A stretch of 64,000 nucleotides of DNA from DAOTYH01 sp034435015 (GCA_034435015.1 DAOTYH010000051.1:42274-106273), one strand, 5' to 3'. Counted from the stretch's first letter, positions 32,787 through 41,650 are shown. Program-made: numbers and translations. Notes: a model not told the origin generated them from the sequence alone.

Positions 32787-33707
32787 ATGTCTGAAAGCTC
32801 GGAAACCCAGAACCCACAGAGCGGCGGCTTTTTCAAACGCCTGTTCACCGAGAATATGCCGATGGAACAGCGCGGCCTGCTGGGTACGTTGATCTTCTTT
32901 GCCATTATCCTGGCCATGGGCTGGGTAGCGATCAACGAACCGCGCCGGATGGAGACTTTCACGGCCCAGTATAACGCCCGCTCGATCCAGCGGGGGGCCT
33001 CTATCTACAACAGCAACTGCTCCCGTTGTCATGGCGCACGGGGTGAGGGTATTGCAGGGGTGGCCCCGGCCCTGAACACGCCCGACCTGTTCAACGGGAC
33101 GCGCCTCCAGCAGGTTGGCTGGGCCGGCTCTCTGGAAGACTATGTCGCCCTGACGGTGGCCGCAGGCCGCCCCGTCCGCAGTAGTAACTGGCCTCAACCC
33201 ATGCCCACCTGGAGTCAGGACTACGGCGGCCCCATGCGCCCTGACGAGGTTCAGGACGTGGTGAACTTTGTCCTGAACTGGGGCCGTCTATATGAAGAAG
33301 GCGCGGCTGAGGTAGCCGCCGGCCCTACACCGACTTTAGCCCCCACCCCGACTCTCAGTTACACGCCGGTCGGGACGGATGTGGGGGCGGCCTTGCCGCC
33401 CGGCGATGCGGCACGTGGTGCGGCCCTGTTCAATGGTTCTCAGCCAGCCCCTGATGGCGTAGCGCTTGGCTGTCAGGCCTGCCACTCAGTGGACGGCTCC
33501 CTGCTGGTTGGCCCCTCGATGCAGGGTGTCAGCGGGCGTGTCCCTGCCGGCTACGACTCGCCTGAAGCCTACCTGCATGAGGCAATTGTCCAGCCATGCG
33601 CCTATGTGGTTCAGGGCTTCGACTGTGTCATGCCCCAGACCTACGGCGACCGGCTTGATGCACAGGGCTTGGCTGACCTGATCGCCTACTTGCTGACGCT
33701 GAGATAG
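32787..33707 (+). CDS. Membrane-anchored diheme cytochrome c (bc complex)
   Basis: A 306-residue protein with an N-terminal anchor helix (LLGTLIFFAIILAMGWVAI, about 30-50) and two class I heme sites outside, C78-x2-CH (CSRCHG) and C229-x2-CH (CQACHS), with axial Met candidates in PMPTWSQ and CVMPQTYG. A Thr/Pro-rich linker (AGPTPTLAPTPTLSYTP) separates the domains. It starts six bases after cytochrome b with GGGGAG overlapping that gene's end, so it is the cytochrome c1 equivalent of this complex. Confidence 0.95.
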   Translation: MSESSETQNPQSGGFFKRLFTENMPMEQRGLLGTLIFFAIILAMGWVAINEPRRMETFTAQYNARSIQRGASIYNSNCSRCHGARGEGIAGVAPALNTPDLFNGTRLQQVGWAGSLEDYVALTVAAGRPVRSSNWPQPMPTWSQDYGGPMRPDEVQDVVNFVLNWGRLYEEGAAEVAAGPTPTLAPTPTLSYTPVGTDVGAALPPGDAARGAALFNGSQPAPDGVALGCQACHSVDGSLLVGPSMQGVSGRVPAGYDSPEAYLHEAIVQPCAYVVQGFDCVMPQTYGDRLDAQGLADLIAYLLTLR

Positions 33708-33760
33708 GAACATGCTGGGGTGCAGTATCCGGCTGTTGCGCCCCAGCAGGAGAAATAACC

Positions 33761-34579
33761 ATGCGCTTGCCTGCAACTCTACTTGTGATCGGGGCGATCC
33801 TGTCGCTTGGCGCGATCTTGGCGCTGGCAGGGCCTGCGTATGCCCAGCAGGATGAAGGCGGTGATCCGGTCCGGGGTGCTGAGCTGTACTCGACCTACTG
33901 TGCCGTCTGCCATGGTGAGTCGGGTGAAGGACGGATCGGCGCGACTCTGACCAGCGTCTTTGCTTCGATTAGCCCCAGTGCCTTGATGGAGCAGGTTATC
34001 ACAGCGGGGCGCGAAGGTACTGCAATGCCGGCTTGGGGAGAGGCCTATGGCGGCCCCCTGACGGATGCCGACGTTCAGGACATCGTCGCTTATATCAATT
34101 CATGGGGAACAGCCAGCCAGCCGCCTGCGCCGGCCCCTCCCCTCCCCGCTGTTGAGATACCGCCCGTCCCTGAGGTAGATGGCGACCCCAACGTCGGTTA
34201 CACCCTCTTCCAGCAGAATTGTGCCGCCTGCCATGGGGAACAGGGGGAGGGTGGTGCTGGTGCGTCGCTGAATTCGGCTTTTGCCGCCATTGCCCCCGGC
34301 GCTTTCACCATCGAGACGGTCAAGCGGGGTATTCCCGGCTCATTGATGCCTCCCTTTGCTCAATCGTCTGGCGGCCCGTTGACCGATCAGCAGATTAATG
34401 ACATTGCCGCCTACGTGCTGAGCCTCGAACAGAGAGCGCCTGCGCCTGCCGCTGAGGTAGTCGGGCGTGCCAGCTTCTTGCCGCTCTTGATCCTGCTGTT
34501 GGCTGTTGTGGCGGTTGTGTTCATTCTGGGCCTGCTGGTAATGCGCCGTGAGAAGGGCCGCCCGTCCGGCCCGACGTAG
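33761..34579 (+). CDS. Diheme cytochrome c with signal peptide and C-terminal TM
   Basis: A 272-residue cytochrome with a signal peptide (about residues 1-29, ending AYAQQ), heme motifs CAVCHG (C47-H51) and CAACHG (C154-H158), axial Met candidates in AMPAWGE and LMPPFAQ, and a C-terminal helix (FLPLLILLLAVVAVVFILGL) followed by a basic tail. It looks like a second electron carrier, perhaps handing electrons from the bc complex to a terminal oxidase not in this window. The two heme domains resemble each other more than those of the previous gene. Confidence 0.93.
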   Translation: MRLPATLLVIGAILSLGAILALAGPAYAQQDEGGDPVRGAELYSTYCAVCHGESGEGRIGATLTSVFASISPSALMEQVITAGREGTAMPAWGEAYGGPLTDADVQDIVAYINSWGTASQPPAPAPPLPAVEIPPVPEVDGDPNVGYTLFQQNCAACHGEQGEGGAGASLNSAFAAIAPGAFTIETVKRGIPGSLMPPFAQSSGGPLTDQQINDIAAYVLSLEQRAPAPAAEVVGRASFLPLLILLLAVVAVVFILGLLVMRREKGRPSGPT

Positions 34580-34637
34580 ACTGACTGGCCGGAGACAGAC
34601 CGAGTCTGCCTGCCCTGCCCTTCAAGATGAGGTTGTG

Positions 34638-34688
34638 TCCACAGAGAATGCGAAGGTACTTTTTTGTGCTTTCCGCGTTCTCTGTGGA
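34638..34688. repeat. Long imperfect inverted repeat in respiratory operon
   Basis: TCCACAGAGAATGCGAA (34638-34654) and TTCCGCGTTCTCTGTGGA (34671-34688) form a stem of about 17 bp with a small bulge and a 16-base loop containing TTTTTT. No T tract follows, so it is not a standard terminator; it lies 52 bases before the next start. Confidence 0.6.
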
Positions 34689-34739
34689 TACTCTTAATAT
34701 GCATATAACCTGAGTCCTGCTCTCACATTGGAGAGAGAC

Positions 34740-35669
34740 ATGTTTCGTCGGTATTGGGCATTTGCGGCGACCTTTTCCCTTTGCTTGATTATGGTCATGG
34801 CTGTTCCCTTGGCCGGCCATGCTCAGGAGCTGGTCACAATTGGGGAGCTGACCATTCGCATCTGGCCGGAGTTTGACCAGCCCGCTGTGCTTGTCTTCTA
34901 TGTGGGCCGTGTCGCTGAGGGCACGCCTCTTCCGGTTGATCTGCGCTTTCAGATGCCGGCGGGGGCCTCGCTCCACGCGACTGCCTATATTGACACGGAC
35001 GGCACACTGCTCGATGCTCCCGCCCGTGCCGCCGGGGATTCTGTGACCCTCACTTCGCCCAACGGCACTTTCTGGGTCGAGTTTTATGATCCTGCCCTTC
35101 AGCGGGATGAGGGCCAGCGTGCCTATAGTTTCATCTGGCAGAGCGAGTATCCCGTCAGGCAGTTGACATGGGAGGTCCAGCTCCCCGCTGGAGGAAACGC
35201 CCTGTCTGTTGACCCTGCCGGCGGGAGCTTCACCACCGATCAATACGGCCTGCCCCTGTACACCGTGACGGTCAACGGCCCTGCCGCCGGCGAGACAGCC
35301 TCTCTTTTTGCCGCCTATGTCAAAACGACCGACACACTCAGCGTTGAAACATTTGGCCCGTCAGTTGCCTCAACGGCTGTTCCGCCTTCCCAGCCCGGCG
35401 GCTTGCCCCTTTGGGCGATCATTGTGCTGGTTGTTGCCAGCGTAGCGCTGGTAGGGGGTGCAGTTTACTACTTCATCCAAGACCGTAAGCGCCTTCAAGA
35501 GGCGAAGGGTAAAAAGGGGCGTGCTTCTCCGCCTGCCCCCTCACAGGGCAAGCGGACTCACGTTCCCCGCACTCCCCCTGCCGTCACTACCCGTTTCTGT
35601 ACCCGATGTGGCCATCCCATCGGCCAGGGCGATCAATTCTGCCGGAACTGCGGCGCAAAGTTGCGCTGA
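34740..35669 (+). CDS. Secreted-ectodomain membrane protein with C-terminal zinc ribbon
   Basis: A 309-residue protein from ATG 34740 (MFRRYWAFAA), with GGAGAG six bases upstream; a TTG 12 bases earlier is less likely. It has a signal peptide (ending GHAQE), an all-beta ectodomain of about 190 residues outside, a single membrane helix (LPLWAIIVLVVASVALVGGA), and a basic cytoplasmic stretch ending in a zinc ribbon, FCTRCGHPIGQGDQFCRNCG. The type I topology with an intracellular zinc ribbon is unusual for a respiratory operon. It may be an assembly or sensing protein for the complex; no known family is claimed. Confidence 0.75.
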   Translation: MFRRYWAFAATFSLCLIMVMAVPLAGHAQELVTIGELTIRIWPEFDQPAVLVFYVGRVAEGTPLPVDLRFQMPAGASLHATAYIDTDGTLLDAPARAAGDSVTLTSPNGTFWVEFYDPALQRDEGQRAYSFIWQSEYPVRQLTWEVQLPAGGNALSVDPAGGSFTTDQYGLPLYTVTVNGPAAGETASLFAAYVKTTDTLSVETFGPSVASTAVPPSQPGGLPLWAIIVLVVASVALVGGAVYYFIQDRKRLQEAKGKKGRASPPAPSQGKRTHVPRTPPAVTTRFCTRCGHPIGQGDQFCRNCGAKLR

Positions 35670-35690
35670 CCAGTTGGATATAAAGCGGCC

Positions 35691-36710
35691 ATGCGTCACC
35701 GAGTCACTCCCTTCCCCCTCTCCGGTCAGGAGCCACAGCTTAGCGCCGCTGGAGGCCAGCCGCCCTCCGGTTTGGAACCTTTACTGGGCGGCCTGCGCCG
35801 TGCCGCTGTGGATGTTGGGCGTATTCAGGCCATCCTGAATGCGCCCAACGAGGCCGAACTTGAGGCTGTCCTTGAGCATGTACTCCGCTTTGGGCAGGCT
35901 CCGGCCTACGCCGCTGAGCTGGTCCAGATCGTCCCTGCTCATGCCCGTCAGAAAACCGGCAATTGGCGTGGCCGATTCACTCCCAGCCAGCGTTGCCGTG
36001 CCATTCAGGCCCTCGCTCTCATTGGCGGCCATGAATGCATCCCCGCCCTGCTGGATGCCCTGAGCGACACCATCTACGAGGTCCGGCAGGCCGCCCGGCA
36101 CGCTCTCCCGCTGATCTGTGCCCGCCTCGACCCCCTTGACCGTCGTACCTTCGCTACTTACAGACTGCTCGTCGAGTCGCTGCGTACTCTCCCCATGCAG
36201 GCCCGCAGGACGGTTACCCAAATCTTGGCCGGCGCTGACCGTGAGGCCGCCCTGAGCGTCTTGCTGCGTTACGGACTCCCCGCTCCCGAATGGTGGGCAC
36301 GCCGGGAATCTGCTTGGGTGCTTGGCATGTTGGGGGATCGCCGCGCCGCCCGCCGGCTTCTTGCCGCCCTGCATGATCCCTCCCCCCCTGTCCGTGCCTC
36401 TGCCGCATGGGCTTTGGGCCGGCTTGATGCGCCTATCGCTATTGAGCCGCTCTCCTCTGCCGCTCAAAATGACGAAGATGAGGCGGTCCGTGCCGCCGCA
36501 ATTGGTGCGCTGGGGGCGTTGATTGCGCGTCTTAGTCCTCTTGATGAAACACTGAATGCCCTTGTTGACCGCCTTGCTCAGGCCCTGCATGACCCTGAAC
36601 TGCCTGTCCGCCGGGCCGCTGTGGATGCCCTTTCTGCGCTTGATCTGCCCTACGCCCGCCTGAAGCTCCGCACATGGGCTGAACGGGTCAACCCTGACGA
36701 CTGGCTTTAG
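35691..36710 (+). CDS. HEAT-repeat protein
   Basis: A soluble 339-residue alpha-solenoid. Repeats of about 30 residues with the PBS-lyase/HEAT pattern are seen, for example AIQALALIGGHECIPALLDA, SAWVLGMLGDRRAARRLLAA, SAAWALGRLDAPIAIEPLSS and AAAIGALGALIARLSPLDE. Such proteins bind other proteins and in some clusters are lyases for bilins. Its start lies 21 bases after the zinc-ribbon gene, so it closes the respiratory operon; the next gene has its own promoter. A role in complex assembly is a guess from place only. Confidence 0.82.
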   Translation: MRHRVTPFPLSGQEPQLSAAGGQPPSGLEPLLGGLRRAAVDVGRIQAILNAPNEAELEAVLEHVLRFGQAPAYAAELVQIVPAHARQKTGNWRGRFTPSQRCRAIQALALIGGHECIPALLDALSDTIYEVRQAARHALPLICARLDPLDRRTFATYRLLVESLRTLPMQARRTVTQILAGADREAALSVLLRYGLPAPEWWARRESAWVLGMLGDRRAARRLLAALHDPSPPVRASAAWALGRLDAPIAIEPLSSAAQNDEDEAVRAAAIGALGALIARLSPLDETLNALVDRLAQALHDPELPVRRAAVDALSALDLPYARLKLRTWAERVNPDDWL

Positions 36711-36755
36711 CCCTCTCCCGATTTAACGAATCATAACGATGCCCCTTTGCTCCAG

Positions 36756-36784
36756 TTGACTCGCTTTCTGGACACGTGTATACT
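36756..36784 (+). promoter_or_regulatory. Promoter of DUF4388/GTPase unit
   Basis: TTGACT (36756-36761), a spacer of exactly 17 bases and TATACT (36779-36784); start near 36791 and a leader of about 65 bases. Confidence 0.75.
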
Positions 36785-36854
36785 ACCCCCAGATTAGTAA
36801 AGCTGGCAGGGGACTCAAAGTCGGCGGTCGGTATTTGACGGTCGGGGCAATTCT

Positions 36855-37646
36855 ATGAAGGGCAATCTGCGCGATTTTAGCACCACTCAGATTTTAAACT
36901 TAGTCAGTCTTGCCAAGAAGACAGGCACGCTGTCCGTTGAACGTAAGGACATGCGCGGCTCTCTCTCCTTCAAAGACGGCAAGCTGATCTTTGCCGCTGT
37001 CGGTGAGGCTGACGGCTCTCTTGCCTCTATCCTTGCGCGTGATGGCCGCATCACCAAAGAGCAGGCCGCCGCCCTCGCCAAACACGCTCAAAAGACGGGC
37101 GATAAACAGCTTGGCCTCCTGCTCATCCAGAAGGGTTATGTCACCCAATCGGACATCATTCAGAGTATCAAGCGTCATTCGCTTGCCGCTATTAACCAGA
37201 TCGCCGGCTGGAAGGAAGGCAGTTTCTTCTTTGACGCCTCCCGAATGCCGGATGACGGCCGTATCACCGTTCCCCTCGATCTTGAAAGCATCATCATCCA
37301 GCTTGCCCGCGTTCAAAAGCTCGATGAACAGCTCGAAGAAGAAATTCCCAGCCTTGATGTCTGTCTTAAGTTCGTCAATCAACCCGGTGTTCAGCTCAAA
37401 GACCTTCAGCTCAGCAAGGATGAGTGGCGTGTCATTAAGTACATCAAGCCTGATAACACGATCCGCATGATCGCGAACACCCTCAATATGAGTGATCGCC
37501 AGATCAGGCGGGTGATCGGCAGTCTCCGTGAGGCCGGGCTGGTTGAGCTTGTCCGCGTTGTCCGCCGTCAGCCGCTTACACCCGAAGAACGCGAAAATAA
37601 GAGAAACATTGTTGATCGCCTGATTGGGCGTTTGCAGGCTAGCTGA
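36855..37646 (+). CDS. DUF4388 (PATAN-like) protein with winged-helix tail
   Basis: A 263-residue cytoplasmic protein. Residues about 1-95 match DUF4388: GNLRDFSTTQILNLVSLAKK, TGTLSVERKD, GSLSFKDGKLIFAAVGEADG. A second helical segment (about 75-150) has GYVTQSDIIQSIKRHSLAAI and GWKEGSFFFD, and residues about 190-245 look like a winged helix (RMIANTLNMSDRQIRRVIGS). DUF4388 proteins in Chloroflexi, Deinococcus and myxobacteria occur with small GTPases and two-component genes. The next gene is such a GTPase, starting 44 bases later. Confidence 0.85.
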   Translation: MKGNLRDFSTTQILNLVSLAKKTGTLSVERKDMRGSLSFKDGKLIFAAVGEADGSLASILARDGRITKEQAAALAKHAQKTGDKQLGLLLIQKGYVTQSDIIQSIKRHSLAAINQIAGWKEGSFFFDASRMPDDGRITVPLDLESIIIQLARVQKLDEQLEEEIPSLDVCLKFVNQPGVQLKDLQLSKDEWRVIKYIKPDNTIRMIANTLNMSDRQIRRVIGSLREAGLVELVRVVRRQPLTPEERENKRNIVDRLIGRLQAS

Positions 37647-37689
37647 TTTTTTCTTGGTTGCCTATTCTCGGCTTGGAGAGCAAGGTACG

Positions 37690-38238
37690 ATGCCAACTCA
37701 AACTGTCAAGATGGTTATTACTGGCCCCTTCAACTCCGGTAAGACGGAATTTGTCCGCTCTATCAGCGAGATTGATGTTGTCTCCACTGAGCGTAAAATC
37801 ACCTCGGAGGCAGAGCGTGACATCAAAGAGGATACCACCGTTGCGATGGACTTTGGCCGTATCACAGTAGACAACGATCTTGTCCTCTACCTCTTCGGCA
37901 CGCCCGGCCAGCGCCGCTTTGACTTCATGTGGGAGATACTTGCTCAGGGGATGCTCGGCTTTGTCGTGCTGGTTGACTCGGCCCGCCCGGAGACTTTCCG
38001 TGAGGCTAAGTCCATCTTGGAGACCTTCCGCGCGTATGCGCCCACCCCTTATGTCGTCGCCGCCAATAAACAAGACATGCCCGACGCGTGGAGTATTGAC
38101 GACCTGCGCATCGCTCTCCATCTCGACAGCGATGTCAAGATGCTGCCCTGCGTGGCCACCAAGCGTGAGTCAGTTAAGAACGTCCTGCTTGAACTGTTGT
38201 ATTCCATCCTCGAAGAGATAGACGCGCAGGAAGAATAG
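37690..38238 (+). CDS. Small GTPase of the CvnD/MglA-like type
   Basis: A 182-residue Ras-like GTP-binding protein from ATG 37690 (MPTQTVKMVI). The G1 loop is GPFNSGKTE, the switch II region is LFGTPGQRRFDFMW with the Gln kept, G4 is NKQD, and TTVAMDFGRITVDNDLVLY is typical of the conservon GTPases of Streptomyces and of bacterial SRPRB-like proteins. The usual partners in conservons (a roadblock protein, DUF742 and a kinase) are absent here; instead a DUF4388 protein precedes it. A GTP-controlled switch for a regulatory or surface process is expected. Confidence 0.9.
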   Translation: MPTQTVKMVITGPFNSGKTEFVRSISEIDVVSTERKITSEAERDIKEDTTVAMDFGRITVDNDLVLYLFGTPGQRRFDFMWEILAQGMLGFVVLVDSARPETFREAKSILETFRAYAPTPYVVAANKQDMPDAWSIDDLRIALHLDSDVKMLPCVATKRESVKNVLLELLYSILEEIDAQEE

Positions 38239-38294
38239 CTCTTGCCCCTGTCTTCCTGCCGATCAATCTGCCGTGCTGAAACCGGGAGGGAAGA

Positions 38295-39092
38295 GTGCCT
38301 TCGATAGTCACTGATCAGGGCCTAGTTCACTATGAGGTGGCCGGTAATGGCCCTCCGGTGATCTTGATCCATGGCTGGACTCAGGCGTGGAATACATGGC
38401 GCTCAACCCTTGAAACCTTTGCTGGCCGCTACCGGATGTATGCCCCCGACCTGTGGGGTTTCGGTGAATCAGAAAAAGAGCGCCGCACCAGCTTTCTTGT
38501 CCCAGACTTTATCGAACTAATCCCCCGTTTCATGGATGCCCTCGGCATGGTTAAAGTCCCCATCATGGGCCATTCGATGGGCGGCACGACCGCGTTGGGC
38601 GTTGCGATCAAGTATCCCGAACGTGTGAAGAAGGTGGCGGTTGTCGGCTCGCCCATTAACGGTAACTCGCTCAGCTTCTTTCTCAAGCTGGCCGGCACGC
38701 GCCTGATCGCCAGCCTGATGTTGATGGGCAAGAACCAGCCTCTCCTGCGTCTTTTTATCCGCCTGTGGTCTCCTTTTGTCTCCCGCCCACAGCCGGACCT
38801 CTTCTACAATATGACGATGGTCAATGCCACCGGCTTCAACATCGACTCGTTCTTCAGCAGTATTGCCTCGCTCCGCCGTACTGATCTCACTCCCCGCCTG
38901 AGCAAGATTAATGTCCCCGCGATGGGCATCTACGGCGGGCGCGATGTCATTGTCAACCCCAACCAGATCAAGCTTTTTGAGCGGTATATTCCGGGCGGTA
39001 AGGGAGTCTGGATTCCAAATGCAGGCCACTTTGTCATGTGGGATACCCCCGACGAGTTTAACCGCGCCTTTGAAGAGTTCATGAACCTCTAA
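38295..39092 (+). CDS. Alpha/beta hydrolase
   Basis: A 265-residue alpha/beta-fold hydrolase starting at GTG with GGGAGGGAAG upstream. The oxyanion segment is LIHGWTQAWNTW, the nucleophile elbow GHSMGGTTALG (Ser near residue 97), the acid is probably Asp in YGGRDVIVNP, and the His in NAGHFVMWD. It follows the GTPase gene by 56 bases and may be part of the same transcript. It is close to lipases, esterases and haloperoxidase-like enzymes; the substrate is unknown. Confidence 0.9.
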   Translation: MPSIVTDQGLVHYEVAGNGPPVILIHGWTQAWNTWRSTLETFAGRYRMYAPDLWGFGESEKERRTSFLVPDFIELIPRFMDALGMVKVPIMGHSMGGTTALGVAIKYPERVKKVAVVGSPINGNSLSFFLKLAGTRLIASLMLMGKNQPLLRLFIRLWSPFVSRPQPDLFYNMTMVNATGFNIDSFFSSIASLRRTDLTPRLSKINVPAMGIYGGRDVIVNPNQIKLFERYIPGGKGVWIPNAGHFVMWDTPDEFNRAFEEFMNL

Positions 39093-39337
39093 ACTTAGCC
39101 TGCCTGCTCTCCTTAGCAGAGAACTGACTTCGCCCCTCCGCAAGCTGTAGAAACAGACGCGGCAGGGGCTAAAAGTTGGGCTTGCCCCCCTTGTCTGAAT
39201 GGGGACACGCGGATTTATTGTTGCCGCTCCGCACGGCGCCATTCACCCTGCCGGCCAGCCGAACCCGCTTGTTGCCATCAACCTGTAGTGAGCATATGAT
39301 TCAGCGCAATTCATCTCTCCCGGAGGTCAGAGTCTTC

Positions 39338-40063
39338 ATGACCGGCACAATCCTCAACATCGTGACTGTTCTGATCGGCTCAGCGCTGGGTGTGGCGCTG
39401 GGAGGCCGCCTGAGCGACAAGATGCGTGAAACCGTTTTGCGCGGGCTGGGCATCGTGACGCTGGTGATCGGCCTGCAAATGGCACTCACCAGCGCCAACA
39501 TCTTGATCGTGCTGGGCAGTGTCCTGGCGGGGGGCATCCTCGGCGAATGGGGGAACATCGAAGAAGGGCTGAGAAAGATCGGGGCAGTGCTGGAGGCACG
39601 CTTCAACCGAGGCGGCGGCGAGGGGAGCACCAACCGCTTCATCCGAGGGTTTGTGACGGCCAGCCTGTTGTTCTGTGTCGGCCCGATGACCATCCTCGGC
39701 TCCATTCAGGACGGCCTGAGCGGGGATTACCGCCTGCTGGCAATCAAGGCTATGCTGGACGGCTTCGCGGCGCTGGCTTTCTCGTCCAGCCTGGGGATTG
39801 GCGTGGCCTTCTCGACACTGGTGATCCTGTTCTATCAGGGGGGGCTGAGCCTGCTGGCGTCACAGGCGCAGAGCTTCCTCAGTGAGGCCATGATCACTGA
39901 GATGACAGCCGCAGGCGGGGTCTTGATCGTCGGGCTGGGGATCAGCACCCTGCTGGAGATCAAGCCGATCCGCGTGGGGAATTTCCTGCCCGCCCTGCTG
40001 ATCGCGCCGCTGGTGGTGTGGGCGCTGACCGCGCTGGGACTGCCCATTGCGCCGCAGTTCTGA
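39338..40063 (+). CDS. DUF554 family membrane protein
   Basis: A 241-residue integral membrane protein. The start is ATG 39338 (MTGTILNIVT) with GGAGGT ten bases upstream; the longer frame has no ribosome site. GTILNIVTVLIGSALGVALG and the following GxxxGEW (GGILGEWGNIEEGLRK) are diagnostic for DUF554 (YdfK-like), with the second conserved segment FCVGPMTILGSIQDGLSGDY. About six or seven helices. Function is unknown in the family, perhaps transport. The 245-base gap before it contains a GC-rich imperfect hairpin (about 39134-39168) that may end the previous transcript, and nothing else I can name. Confidence 0.92.
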   Translation: MTGTILNIVTVLIGSALGVALGGRLSDKMRETVLRGLGIVTLVIGLQMALTSANILIVLGSVLAGGILGEWGNIEEGLRKIGAVLEARFNRGGGEGSTNRFIRGFVTASLLFCVGPMTILGSIQDGLSGDYRLLAIKAMLDGFAALAFSSSLGIGVAFSTLVILFYQGGLSLLASQAQSFLSEAMITEMTAAGGVLIVGLGISTLLEIKPIRVGNFLPALLIAPLVVWALTALGLPIAPQF

Positions 40064-40078
40064 CCTGAAAGGCACGAT

Positions 40079-40846
40079 ATGTTTAACACGCTGTTTATGA
40101 TCCTCGTTGTGGCGCTTGCCCTGATCATCTTAAGCGTGCTGTATGCTGTCGGGTCGTATGTACGGGTGGTATCTGCCGCCCCTCAGCTCAGGCCTGTGGA
40201 TATGAGCCACCTTGAGACGCCGCCCCCGCCTGCTTTACATCCAGTGGCGGACAGGCTGATCCGCCTGGGGTTTAGGCGGGTCGGTGAGGCAGGGCAGGCC
40301 GCGCCTTCCTCGTCCCCTGACATGCCTCAAATCTGGTATTTCACTGATCAGGAGGGTACGACCTGTGCCGGCGTGTTTGCGGTGGGGGCGAGGGTGCACG
40401 CCGTCATCTATTCGTGGTTTGGACAGGAGGCAGTGATCGTCACGGCTTTCCCGGCGGGTGAGACGATCAACGAGCCTAACTTCCGCTTCCATGTTGTTTC
40501 AACCGGCATCGAGGATGCCTACCGTCATCATCTGGAGCAACTGCCCGATTTCAAGATACGCTACGGCCCGCCAGCCCGGCTGGATCACATGGCCGAGATT
40601 CTCTTGCTGGATGCGGTGTACAACGCCAAGTTCGTGCGGCGGCGCTTCCGTCCGGCCATGTGGCGCAACCTGAGCACGCCCCTCTTTCAAGCCTATTTGG
40701 TGTTTGTGCTGTTGGGGGCGCTGGTAGCCATGCGGGAGTATCACGTGCCGGCTGGAACACTGCTGGCAGGGCTGGCCGTCCTGATGTTGCCGGCGGTAGC
40801 GCTGTTCGTGTGGCTGAGTCGGGAGTCAGGCCGGCGGGGCGGGTAA
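40079..40846 (+). CDS. Hypothetical membrane protein with cytoplasmic domain
   Basis: A 255-residue protein of unknown family. It has one N-terminal membrane helix (FMILVVALALIILSVLYAVG), a soluble middle of about 170 residues with mixed alpha/beta pattern (IWYFTDQEGTTCAGVFAVGA, YSWFGQEAVIVTAFPAGE), and two closely spaced C-terminal helices (LVFVLLGALVAMREYH and LLAGLAVLMLPAVALFVWL). It lies 15 bases after DUF554 and 21 bases before the methyltransferase gene, so the three probably share a transcript. No catalytic motif is seen. Confidence 0.75.
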   Translation: MFNTLFMILVVALALIILSVLYAVGSYVRVVSAAPQLRPVDMSHLETPPPPALHPVADRLIRLGFRRVGEAGQAAPSSSPDMPQIWYFTDQEGTTCAGVFAVGARVHAVIYSWFGQEAVIVTAFPAGETINEPNFRFHVVSTGIEDAYRHHLEQLPDFKIRYGPPARLDHMAEILLLDAVYNAKFVRRRFRPAMWRNLSTPLFQAYLVFVLLGALVAMREYHVPAGTLLAGLAVLMLPAVALFVWLSRESGRRGG

Positions 40847-40867
40847 CAGACAAGGAGCGGGACGCCG

Positions 40868-41590
40868 ATGGACATCCGGCTGAAGCGCTACCACAAGGAT
40901 TTTGCCTATTCGTACTCCTTTGGGGTCTTCCCAACATTGGAACTGCTTGGATGCCAGCCCCGGCAGGTCATCAAGGTGGCCGCGGATACGCGGGGGGCAG
41001 ACAACGCAGGGGTAGCCAAGATCAGGGAGCTGTGCGGGCGGCAGGGCATCCCCTTTGAGATTAACGACAAGGTAGTCGAGCGGCTGGCCCCTATGGAGAA
41101 CTGTTACGCCATCGGCGTATTCCGTAAATATGCGTTGCCGCTCAGCGATCAGCATCAGCATGTGGTGCTGGTCAGCCCCAGCGATATGGGCAACTTAGGC
41201 ACGATTGCCCGGACAATGGTGGGGTTTGGCGTGCATGATCTGGCGCTGATCCGGCCCGCCGTGGACATCTTCGACCCGCGTGTCATCCGTGCCTCGATGG
41301 GGGCGGTCTTCCGATTGCGCTTTGCCTACTATGATCGCTTCGAGGATTACCGCCACGCCTTCAAACATACGCTCTATCCGTTCATGACCAATGCCGCCCA
41401 TCGCCTGGGCGAAGTGGGCTTCCGCCTGCCGTTTGGGCTGATCTTCGGGAATGAGTCGGCGGGCCTGCCGGACGAATATCTGAAGGTGGGGGAGAGCGTG
41501 GTCATCCCGCATGGGGATGAGATTGACTCGCTCAACCTGTCGGTGGCCGTTGGGATCGCGCTGTATGAGAGCACGAAGGGGCAGTTCTAG
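40868..41590 (+). CDS. TrmH-family (SPOUT) RNA methyltransferase
   Basis: A 240-residue SPOUT enzyme that 2'-O-methylates ribose in tRNA or rRNA with SAM. The knot region has the three motifs: SPSDMGNLGTIARTMVGFGV (motif 1 with the catalytic Arg), FGLIFGNESAGLP (motif 2) and IPHGDEIDSLNLSVAVGIAL (motif 3). The N-terminal 100 residues are a diverged substrate-binding domain. The SxDMGNxGT pattern resembles the SpoU subgroup; whether the target is tRNA position 18, 23S rRNA or another site is open. Confidence 0.9.
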   Translation: MDIRLKRYHKDFAYSYSFGVFPTLELLGCQPRQVIKVAADTRGADNAGVAKIRELCGRQGIPFEINDKVVERLAPMENCYAIGVFRKYALPLSDQHQHVVLVSPSDMGNLGTIARTMVGFGVHDLALIRPAVDIFDPRVIRASMGAVFRLRFAYYDRFEDYRHAFKHTLYPFMTNAAHRLGEVGFRLPFGLIFGNESAGLPDEYLKVGESVVIPHGDEIDSLNLSVAVGIALYESTKGQF

Positions 41591-41650
41591 GCACGGGCGC
41601 ATCATGAAGGGAAATATGCCGGCGAGGAGCAGTTAAAGAGGAGGAAGCAG

